DNA from: an uncultured Bacillota bacterium
Lineage (GTDB): Bacteria; Bacillota; Clostridia; Oscillospirales; Oscillospiraceae
Length of the DNA: 7,726 nt
Direction: 5' to 3'
Assembly: GCA_937890735.1 (NCBI GenBank)
Contig: CALACZ010000131.1
Coordinates: 1-7,726, forward strand
This document shows, in pieces, positions 1 through 4,705 of this stretch. The position numbers were made by a program, and so were the translations under genes. The notes under the pieces were generated by a model, which searched no databases, was not told the origin of the DNA, and worked only from the letters and a program-made list of their open reading frames with translations. The stretch's first letter is position 1. Every line of letters starts with the position of its first letter.

Positions 1-19
1 AACGCACCTTCGGTGCTAT

Positions 20-40
20 AAAAATCTTTTCAAGATTTTT
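20..40. terminator. AT-rich hairpin with T-run, possible weak terminator
   Basis: A perfect 9-bp inverted repeat (AAAAATCTT, loop TTC, AAGATTTTT) ends in a run of five Ts and looks alike on both strands. A smaller GCACC-TTC-GGTGC hairpin precedes it at 4-16. The position suits the end of an upstream gene that lies outside the window. The stem has only two G:C pairs, so it would be a weak intrinsic terminator. It could equally be part of the repeat cluster. Confidence 0.3.
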
Positions 41-55
41 AATAAGAACTAGTAT

Positions 56-93
56 CAGTCAGCTTCGCTGACAGCTCTCCCAAAGGGAGAGCC
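56..93 (+). repeat. Double-hairpin repeat, copy 1 (+)
   Basis: Two adjacent hairpins: GTCAGC-TTC-GCTGAC at 58-72, then GCTCTCCC-AAA-GGGAGAGC at 74-92, separated by a single A. Copies 3 and 4 share this architecture. The CCTCATC head word seen in the other copies is degenerate here (TATC). After the second hairpin comes a tail (GCCAAGGG, then CTTCTGCAAATC up to 111) that reappears after copy 3. Confidence 0.7.
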
Positions 94-134
94 AAGGGAC
101 TTCTGCAAATCTGACAGATTCGTGCGCACCCATG

Positions 135-175
135 CCTTCCCCTCCGGGGAAGGTGGCGCAAAGCGCCGGATGAGG
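135..175 (-). repeat. Double-hairpin repeat, copy 2 (inverted)
   Basis: Read on the + strand, this is CCTTCCCC-TCC-GGGGAAGG (135-153), then GGCGC-AAA-GCGCC (155-167), then GATGAGG (169-175). On the - strand it becomes CCTCATC, a GC-rich hairpin, and a CTTCCCC/GGGGAAG hairpin. That is the order of copies 3 and 4, so this is the same element inverted. Its first hairpin has a different sequence from copies 1, 3 and 4, which keeps the fold but not the bases. Confidence 0.7.
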
Positions 176-201
176 GCTGGGGAACACTGGCGAATAGCTT
201 T

Positions 202-225
202 GCAGTTGTTTCAAAACGCAACTGC
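202..225. repeat. Inverted repeat GCAGTTG/CAACTGC between copies 2 and 3
   Basis: A perfect 7-bp inverted repeat (202-208 with 219-225) with a 10-nt loop. The loop contains TTT and AAA, which can extend the stem past a two-base bulge. It is nested inside a second pairing, GGGGA (179-183) with TCCCC (226-230), and a third, GATGAGG (169-175) with CCTCATC (234-240). The segment 212-227 is closely echoed at 375-392, upstream of copy 4. Confidence 0.6.
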
Positions 226-233
226 TCCCCGAT

Positions 234-278
234 CCTCATCAGCCAGCCTTCGGCTGACAGCTTCCCCCAGGGGAAGCC
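234..278 (+). repeat. Double-hairpin repeat, copy 3 (+)
   Basis: The head word CCTCATC (234-240) is followed by a hairpin with stem CAGCC-TTC-GGCTG (244-256; an outer G-C pair forms across one mismatch), an A, and GCTTCCCC-CA-GGGGAAGC (260-277). The tail GCCATTGGG and TTTTCTACAAATC that follows matches the tail of copy 1 with a few changes and one length difference. Confidence 0.75.
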
Positions 279-303
279 ATTGGGTTTTCTACAAATCGCT
301 GCT

Positions 304-324
304 GCTGTGGGGATTCGCCACAGC
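304..324. repeat. Inverted repeat GCTGTGG/CCACAGC
   Basis: A perfect 7-bp inverted repeat (304-310 with 318-324) with the 7-nt loop GGATTCG. It lies just after the tail of copy 3. No T-run follows, so it is not terminator-like, and I cannot assign it a function. Confidence 0.5.
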
Positions 325-343
325 GTTCATTGCCGCAACAGGC

Positions 344-363
344 GGGCGTGGCAAGCCCCGCCC
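344..363. repeat. Imperfect GC-rich hairpin GGGCGTGG/CCCCGCCC
   Basis: An 8-position stem with one T-C mismatch and a CAAG loop. Its reverse complement, with flank, reads GGGGCGGGGCTTGCCACGCC. I recall similar GC-rich words as common intergenic repeats in Oscillospiraceae-type genomes, but I have not checked this. Nothing terminator-like follows on either strand. Confidence 0.45.
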
Positions 364-367
364 CTAC

Positions 368-387
368 GTTACGACAAAACGCGTAAC
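368..387. repeat. Inverted repeat GTTACG/CGTAAC
   Basis: A perfect 6-bp inverted repeat (368-373 with 382-387). Its loop and right arm contain CAAAACGC (375-382) followed by GTAACAGCTC. This parallels the hairpin at 202-225, where CAAAACGC (212-219) is followed by AACTGCTC. Both hairpins lie shortly upstream of a + strand double-hairpin copy (copies 4 and 3), which suggests one larger repeated module. Confidence 0.5.
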
Positions 388-410
388 AGCTCAAAAGTAA
401 GAACCCTTCC

Positions 411-457
411 CCTCATCAGTCCGTTTCGCGGACAGCCTCCCCCCCGAGGGGGAAGCC
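411..457 (+). repeat. Double-hairpin repeat, copy 4 (+)
   Basis: The head word CCTCATC (411-417) is followed by a hairpin, GTCCG (419-423) with CGGAC (429-433), extendable by a T-G wobble. After an A comes a second hairpin, GCCTCCCCC (435-443) with GGGGGAAGC (448-456), which has one C-A mismatch. The layout is identical to copy 3. The mismatched position suggests drift after insertion. Confidence 0.75.
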
Positions 458-526
458 CTTGGCGCGGAAAAAACGGGTGTTGGCAGGAAAATTGCAAACA
501 TTTTGGAAACACAACGGACAGGATTC

Positions 527-556
527 TTGACAGCCCGCCGTGATTTGCAGTATAGT
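527..556 (+). promoter_or_regulatory. Sigma-A-type promoter for the ktrB-led operon
   Basis: A perfect TTGACA -35 box (527-532) and a TATAGT -10 box (551-556, one base off TATAAT) are separated by 18 bp. Transcription should start near 563, giving a leader of about 35 nt before the TTG start codon. It is the only strong promoter match I found and sits directly before six co-directional genes. Such a short leader leaves no room for a large riboswitch. Confidence 0.7.
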
Positions 557-582
557 TAGTTAAAATTGTAGGGACTTTCCGC

Positions 583-589
583 AAGGGGG
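583..589 (+). promoter_or_regulatory. Ribosome binding site supporting the TTG start of ktrB
   Basis: AAGGGGG lies 8 nt before the TTG at 598 and 17 nt before the next in-frame ATG at 607, so spacing favours TTG. The site overlaps a small possible hairpin, TTCC (577-580) with GGGG (585-588) across a GCAA loop. That stem has two G:C and two G:U pairs and is weak. Confidence 0.5.
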
Positions 590-597
590 CGCTGGAT

Positions 598-1971
598 TTG
601 AACTGGATGCACAAAATCGGCAGTCTGCTCAGAAAGCGGCTGCGCCGCGTGCGGCCGGCGCAGGTGATCGTTTTGTCTTTCGCGCTGCTCATTCTGATCG
701 GTGCGCTGCTTCTGACGCTGCCTGTTTCCAGCGCGACGCATACGCCGACAAGCTTTCTGACCTGCCTGTTTACCGCAACGTCCGCCACCTGCGTGACAGG
801 GCTGATCGTGGTGGACACGGGGCTTTACTGGAGCACGTTCGGCAAGATCGTCATCATCGTGCTCATTCAGATCGGCGGGCTGGGCTTTATGACGCTCGTC
901 TCCGTGTTTTTCGTGATGCTGGGCAAGCGCATCGGGCTGCGGCAGCGGATGCTGCTGGCACAGGCGCTGAGCATGGACGAGATGCAGGGCACGATCGGCA
1001 TGGTGCTGCGCATCCTGCGCGGCACGGCGGTCATCGAGGGCATCGGCGCGCTCATTTTAACGCTGCGCTTTCTGCCGGACTACGGCTTCCCGCGTGCGCT
1101 GTGGTACGGCATTTTTCACGCCATTTCGGCGTTCTGCAACGCGGGCTTTGACATTCTGGGCGATGTGTCGCTCGGCGGCAGCATCATCCGCTATCAGAAA
1201 GACCCTGTTGTGTGCATCACCCTGATGGCGCTCATCACGCTCGGTGGGCTGGGCTTTCTGGTGTGGACGGAGGTGCTCCACTGCCGCAAAAAGCGTCCAG
1301 GGATGTATACGCGCCTCGTGCTTATGCTGACACTCGGACTGTTTGTGCTCGGCACGGCGCTGACCGCGCTGCTGGAGTGGAATAATCCCGCCACGCTCGG
1401 ACCGATGACTGTAGGGCAGAAGCTCCTCGCTGCGGCGTTCCAGTCGGTCACAACACGCACTGCAGGCTTTGCCGCCATCGCGCAGCAGAATCTCACAGAC
1501 GCGTCGCTGGCGGTGTCTACCTTTTTGATGTTCATCGGCGGGTCGAGCGGCTCAACGGCAGGCGGCCTCAAAACCGTGACATTCGCGGTGGTGCTGCTGA
1601 CGGCGATCAGCGCCGCGCGCGGAAAAAGCCGGGTGGCGGTTTTGCGCCGGACGATCCCGCAGACGCAGGTGATGCAGGCGCTGTCGCTGTTTCTGCTGAT
1701 GCTGACGCTGGCGTTTTCCGGCGCGATCTTCCTGAGCGCTGAAAGCGGGTGCTCCTTTTTACGCGCGCAGTTTGAGACAGTCTCAGCGCTTGCAACGGTC
1801 GGGCTGTCGGCAGACCTGACGCCGCGGCTCAACGCGCTGTCACATATGATCCTGATCCTGTTCATGTTCTTCGGACGCGTGGGCATTATGACCATCAGCC
1901 TCGGCTTTTTGTCTGCCCGGCGTGAGGAGGATCGCTTTATCTATGCCAACGCCAGAATACTCATCGGCTGA
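598..1971 (+). CDS. ktrB: KtrB/TrkH-family potassium uptake channel subunit
   Basis: This is the membrane pore of a Ktr-type K+ uptake system, working with the cytoplasmic KtrA ring encoded next. The 457-residue protein is close to KtrB length. It shows the fourfold membrane-pore-membrane repeat with one filter glycine in each pore loop: TCVTG (G68), CNAGF (G183), RTAGF (G290) and TVGLS (G402). The segment GGSSGSTAGGLK (314-325) matches the flexible gate loop of the third repeat, and GRVGIMTI (426-433) is the conserved motif of the last helix. The N-terminus (LRKRLRRVR, 11-19) is basic and cytoplasmic, and the C-terminus ends in the family-like ARILIG. The start is TTG, chosen by ribosome binding site spacing; ATG at 607 (residue 4) is the alternative. 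The stop lies 15 bp before ktrA. Selectivity for K+ and any Na+ dependence cannot be read from the sequence. Confidence 0.93.
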   Translation: MNWMHKIGSLLRKRLRRVRPAQVIVLSFALLILIGALLLTLPVSSATHTPTSFLTCLFTATSATCVTGLIVVDTGLYWSTFGKIVIIVLIQIGGLGFMTLVSVFFVMLGKRIGLRQRMLLAQALSMDEMQGTIGMVLRILRGTAVIEGIGALILTLRFLPDYGFPRALWYGIFHAISAFCNAGFDILGDVSLGGSIIRYQKDPVVCITLMALITLGGLGFLVWTEVLHCRKKRPGMYTRLVLMLTLGLFVLGTALTALLEWNNPATLGPMTVGQKLLAAAFQSVTTRTAGFAAIAQQNLTDASLAVSTFLMFIGGSSGSTAGGLKTVTFAVVLLTAISAARGKSRVAVLRRTIPQTQVMQALSLFLLMLTLAFSGAIFLSAESGCSFLRAQFETVSALATVGLSADLTPRLNALSHMILILFMFFGRVGIMTISLGFLSARREEDRFIYANARILIG

Positions 1972-1973
1972 TC

Positions 1974-1980
1974 GGAGGGA
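1974..1980 (+). promoter_or_regulatory. Ribosome binding site of ktrA
   Basis: GGAGGGA lies 6 nt before the ATG at 1987 and just after the ktrB stop. It is a strong site that fixes the ktrA start and suits equal production of the two partner subunits. Confidence 0.75.
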
Positions 1981-1986
1981 GACTGC

Positions 1987-2637
1987 ATGAAAAAAACCTA
2001 TATTGTTATCGGGCTGGGACGGTTCGGAAGTGCTCTGGCGGAGCGGCTGTGCGAGCTTGGAAACGAAGTGCTCGCCATCGATACGAGCGCCGAATGCGTG
2101 CAGCATGCGGAGAGCAGCGTGACCTGCGCGGTCGTGGGCGATGCGCGCGATGAGGGCGTGCTGCGCTCGCTCGGCGCGCGCAATTATGACTGCGCCATCG
2201 TCGCCATCGGCTCGAATCTCGCCTCCAGCGTCATCATTACGCTGAACCTCAAATCGCTTGGCGTGAAGCAGGTCATCTGCAAGGCGCAGGATGAGATCCA
2301 GCGCCGGGCGCTGGAAAAGGTAGGCGCGGACCGCGTCATCATTCCCGAGCGCGAGACCGGCATCAAGCTGGCACAGAGCCTGACGTCTTCGGGCGTGCTG
2401 GATTTTATCGAGCTTTCGCCCGACATCGGCATCGCCGAGGTGAGCGTGCCGGAGAGCTGGGTGGGCAAGAGCCTGCGCGAGCTCAATGTGCGGGCAAAAT
2501 ATGACGTGAACGTCATCGCCGTCCGGCGCGGCGGCGCGCTGGAGCTGACGATGGACGCCGGCAGCGCGCTGGAGGCGGGCATGGTGCTGATCGTGCTGGG
2601 ACCCAACGACGCGCTGGCAAATCTGCAAAAGCGATGA
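1987..2637 (+). CDS. ktrA: KtrA/TrkA-family RCK regulatory subunit of K+ uptake
   Basis: A cytoplasmic gating subunit. By family knowledge, KtrA forms an octameric ring that binds ATP/ADP at its N-domain and controls the KtrB pore, and the RCK_C domain of several Firmicutes homologues binds c-di-AMP. In the 216 residues, RCK_N (about 1-125) opens with the Rossmann motif GLGRFG (9-14) and an acidic D32 at the end of beta-2. KAQDE (99-103) and EKVGADRVIIPE (110-121) closely match B. subtilis KtrA as I remember it. RCK_C spans about 135-216, including VGKSLRELNVRAKYDV (159-174). The stop overlaps the methyltransferase start (ATGA). The protein has one RCK unit, like KtrA, and not the tandem pair of E. 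coli TrkA. Whether it binds c-di-AMP is not decided by the sequence. Confidence 0.93.
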   Translation: MKKTYIVIGLGRFGSALAERLCELGNEVLAIDTSAECVQHAESSVTCAVVGDARDEGVLRSLGARNYDCAIVAIGSNLASSVIITLNLKSLGVKQVICKAQDEIQRRALEKVGADRVIIPERETGIKLAQSLTSSGVLDFIELSPDIGIAEVSVPESWVGKSLRELNVRAKYDVNVIAVRRGGALELTMDAGSALEAGMVLIVLGPNDALANLQKR

Positions 2638-3383
2638 GGGAGACGATCACGAGTCGGCACAATCCGCTGCTGGCACATTTTAAAAAGCTGCTGACCGTGC
2701 GCGCATACCGCGCCGAGCGCCGCGAATTTGCCGCCGACGGCGTAAAGCTGCTGGCGGAGGCGGTGTGCTGGGGCTGCCCGCTGACGGCAGTCCTGGTGCA
2801 GGAGGGCGTGGCGCTGCCGGAGCTTCCGGCGGGTGTGCGCGTGGCGGAGGTCAGCGAGGCGCTCATGCGGAGCGTATCGCTGATGGAAGCGCCGCAGGGC
2901 GCGCTGTTTGCCTGCCGGATGCCGGAGGACACGCCCGCGGAAGTGACGCCGGGCTGCCTCGTGCTGGACGGCATCCAGGACCCCGGCAATCTGGGGACGA
3001 TCCTGCGCACGGCGGACGCGCTGGACGTGCCGGTCATCCTGACCGAGGGCTGCGCGGACGCGTACAACCCCAAGGTCGTGCGCGCGTCGATGGGCGCGGT
3101 GCTGCGCACGCCGCCGCGCGGGCTTAAAAAGTCCGACGTGGTGCTTGCGTGCCGCGAACAGGGCATACCGCTGTTTGCGACGGCGATGAGCGCGGACGCG
3201 CGCGATGTGCGCGAGGCGGCGCTGGCGTCTGCCGCAACGGTGATCGGCAGCGAGGGGCGCGGCGTGTGCCCGGAGCTGCTCGCGGCGGCGGACGGCAAGG
3301 TCGTCATCCCCATGAGCGCCCGCTGCGAATCGCTCAACGCCGCCGTTGCCGCGGCGATCGTGATGTGGCAGATGCGTCGATGA
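2634..3383 (+). CDS. SpoU/TrmH-family RNA 2'-O-methyltransferase
   Basis: An S-adenosylmethionine-dependent 2'-O-ribose methyltransferase of the SPOUT superfamily, 249 residues. An N-terminal RNA-binding domain (about 5-95, beginning ITSRHNPLLAHFKKLL) precedes the trefoil-knot catalytic domain. All three SpoU motifs are visible: motif 1 LDGIQDPGNLGTILRTADA (111-129) with N119 and R125, motif 2 VIGSEGRGV (203-211) with E207, and motif 3 IPMSARCESLNAAVA (225-239) with S233 and N235. Motif 3 has Ala at 229, where Gly is common. The start ATG overlaps the ktrA stop and no clear ribosome binding site precedes it, so translation probably depends on coupling to ktrA. The target (23S rRNA or tRNA) cannot be told from the sequence, so I give no symbol; RlmB-, TsnR- and YsgA-like proteins share these motifs. 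Confidence 0.9.
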   Translation: MRETITSRHNPLLAHFKKLLTVRAYRAERREFAADGVKLLAEAVCWGCPLTAVLVQEGVALPELPAGVRVAEVSEALMRSVSLMEAPQGALFACRMPEDTPAEVTPGCLVLDGIQDPGNLGTILRTADALDVPVILTEGCADAYNPKVVRASMGAVLRTPPRGLKKSDVVLACREQGIPLFATAMSADARDVREAALASAATVIGSEGRGVCPELLAAADGKVVIPMSARCESLNAAVAAAIVMWQMRR

Positions 3384-3407
3384 ATGTCGATGAATATGTC
3401 GATGAAT
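3376..3407 (+). repeat. Three direct copies of GTCGATGAAT at the methyltransferase-dprA junction
   Basis: Identical 10-bp units lie at 3376-3385, 3386-3395 and 3398-3407; the first two abut and the third follows a two-base AT spacer. The first unit contains the methyltransferase stop codon (TGA at 3381-3383). Tandem slippage is the simplest origin. The surrounding segment 3384-3441 is the longest gap between genes in the operon and is clearly more AT-rich than its neighbours. Confidence 0.85.
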
Positions 3408-3523
3408 ATAATGTTACCTTTAGAGAGATAGAGGGGTACAAGTGGTCAGGTATTGGTTGTGGCTCGCAACGCGCGCCGGGATCGGGCTTCGGAAGATGCA
3501 CCTTCTGCTTCGGCATTTTTTAA
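3380..3523 (+). other. 47-codon ORF spanning the direct repeats, doubtful gene
   Basis: An ATG at 3380 overlaps the methyltransferase stop (ATGA), as at the other coupled junctions of this operon. The frame begins MNVDEYVDEYNVTFREIEG, where the direct repeats encode VDEY twice. It then runs 82 bases into dprA in another frame and stops at 3523. The part inside dprA reads like an out-of-frame shadow. It may be a chance product of the repeat, or a short relay that carries ribosomes to the dprA start at 3442. I do not claim a functional peptide. Confidence 0.2.
3430..3436 (+). promoter_or_regulatory. Ribosome binding site deciding the GTG start of dprA
   Basis: AGAGGGG lies 5 nt before the GTG at 3442. 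The protein from this start begins MVRYWLWLATRAGIG, which is where DprA homologues normally begin, so site and homology agree. Confidence 0.6.
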
Positions 3524-4683
3524 CGCCGGAGCAGGTCTGGCTCGCGGATGAGACTGCGCTGCGGCGGGTCGAGGGGCTTGGAAAAGTACCGTCTTTGGAG
3601 GACAAAAAGCTGGATGGCGCGGATAAGATCCTGAACGACTGCTTCCAGAAGGACATCCAGGTCATCACCATGCAGGATGCGGTCTACCCCGAACGCCTGC
3701 GCAATCTCGACGACGCGCCGCTGGTGCTCTACTGCCGCGGCACGATGCCGGATTTTGACGCTTTGCCGGTCATCGCCATGGTCGGCACGCGCAAAGCCTC
3801 CGGCTACGGGCTGATGCAGGCGAAAACACTCGGCTTTCAGATCGGGCGCATGGGCGGTCTCGTCATCTCCGGCGGCGCATACGGCATTGACACCATGGCG
3901 CTCAAGGGCGCGCTGTCGGCGGGCGGGCCGGTTGCGGCGGTGCTCGGCTGCGGCGCGGATGTGGTGTATCCGGCATCAAACGCGGGGCTGTTCCGCGATA
4001 TTTGTGCGCATGGGTGCCTGCTCAGCGAGTACCCGCCGGGAACGCCTGCACTCGGCGCACATTTCCCGGTGCGAAACCGCATTTTGAGCGGTCTGGCGCT
4101 CGGTGTTCTGGTCGTGGAAGCGCCGCGTAAGAGCGGCGCGCTCATCACTGCGAACCACGCGCTCGAGCAGGGGCGCGATGTGTTCACCCTCCCGGCAAAC
4201 GTCGGCAGCCCCACCTGCGAGGGTAATCTCCAGCTGCTGAAGGACGGCGCGATTTTAGTAGAAGAGGGCTGGGACGTGATGCGCGAATATGTGCATCTGT
4301 ACCCCGACAAGATCGTGCGCCGCTCGCGCCCGATCCCCATGAGCCTGACGGCGGAGGAACAGGCACAGCAGGCGCAGCAGGCACGCCGCGCAGAGCGCTC
4401 GGTGGCGGAAAAGCCGCCTGTGACGGAAAAAGACGACAAAAAAGTCATTGACAAGCCGCAAAAGAGACACTATATTGACCTACATGGACTTTTGGACACG
4501 CTTTCCGCGGACGAACGCGCCGCGGCGGAGTGTTTGCAGGAAGGACCTGCGCACGTCGATGAGATCATCGACAAAACGCAGATCGCCGCCGGGCGGATCT
4601 TAGCCGCGCTGACGCTGCTGGAGCTCAAGGGCTATGTCACCCGGCTGCCGGGGCGGCGCTTCTCGCTTGCAGAGCATAAATAA
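3442..4683 (+). CDS. dprA: DNA-processing protein DprA (Smf)
   Basis: A cytoplasmic single-stranded DNA-binding protein that, by family knowledge, protects incoming DNA and loads RecA during natural transformation; it is also present in many bacteria not known to be competent. Domains in 413 residues: an N-terminal helical SAM/HhH-like part (about 1-75, with VEGLGKV at 43-49), an extended Rossmann fold (about 78-290), a hydrophilic linker and a C-terminal winged helix (about 350-410, LKGYVTRLPGRRFSL at 395-409). Signature motifs are MVGTRKAS (113-120), SGGAYGIDTMA (143-153), GCGADVVYP (169-177), FPVRNRILSG (208-217), SGALITANHALEQGRDVF (231-248) and PTCEGNLQLLKDGA (257-270). The linker contains a Gln/Ala stretch (305-313, EEQAQQAQQ). 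The start is GTG. No other competence gene is in the window. Confidence 0.95.
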   Translation: MVRYWLWLATRAGIGLRKMHLLLRHFLTPEQVWLADETALRRVEGLGKVPSLEDKKLDGADKILNDCFQKDIQVITMQDAVYPERLRNLDDAPLVLYCRGTMPDFDALPVIAMVGTRKASGYGLMQAKTLGFQIGRMGGLVISGGAYGIDTMALKGALSAGGPVAAVLGCGADVVYPASNAGLFRDICAHGCLLSEYPPGTPALGAHFPVRNRILSGLALGVLVVEAPRKSGALITANHALEQGRDVFTLPANVGSPTCEGNLQLLKDGAILVEEGWDVMREYVHLYPDKIVRRSRPIPMSLTAEEQAQQAQQARRAERSVAEKPPVTEKDDKKVIDKPQKRHYIDLHGLLDTLSADERAAAECLQEGPAHVDEIIDKTQIAAGRILAALTLLELKGYVTRLPGRRFSLAEHK

Positions 4684-4694
4684 CAGGAAACATT

Positions 4695-4699
4695 GGAGG
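4695..4699 (+). promoter_or_regulatory. Ribosome binding site fixing the topA start
   Basis: GGAGG lies 6 nt before the ATG at 4706. The frame stays open upstream to 4634 inside dprA, but those codons are a dprA shadow. The ATG at 4706 gives MPNGKTNLVIVESPSKAKTI, the normal topoisomerase I N-terminus. Confidence 0.85.
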
Positions 4700-4705
4700 C
4701 ACTTC

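Larger units (their letters stand above)
1..526. other. Gene-free intergenic region packed with short inverted repeats
   Basis: I see no credible gene here. The open frames crossing it run through the inverted repeats, lack a convincing ribosome binding site and resemble no family I know. The region carries at least nine short perfect or near-perfect inverted repeats, four of which belong to one double-hairpin repeat family. The first 60 bases are AT-rich and the rest is mixed. The left neighbour lies outside the window, so it is unknown whether this region follows a convergent or a co-directional gene. Confidence 0.75.

Noticed and set aside
122..400. 92-codon + strand open frame in the upstream intergenic region
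   Set aside because: It reads straight through three inverted-repeat units, lacks a convincing ribosome binding site and gives a low-complexity product.
56..457. CRISPR array
   Set aside because: The repeats are few, palindromic, present in both orientations and unevenly spaced, and there are no cas genes; this is an intergenic hairpin repeat family.
1..597. c-di-AMP (ydaO-type) or other riboswitch controlling ktrBA
   Set aside because: Such a riboswitch would fit K+ uptake genes, but the promoter at 527-556 leaves a leader of only about 35 nt, and I see none of the conserved riboswitch core. A covariance-model scan would be decisive.
4120..4139. Perfect 7-bp inverted repeat GCGCCGC/GCGGCGC inside dprA
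   Set aside because: It falls in codons for the conserved APRKSGA segment in GC-rich DNA and needs no extra explanation.
4634..4705. Upstream extension of topA to an ATG at 4634
   Set aside because: Those 24 codons lie in and just after the dprA end, have no ribosome binding site and no topoisomerase similarity; GGAGG at 4695-4699 points to the ATG at 4706.
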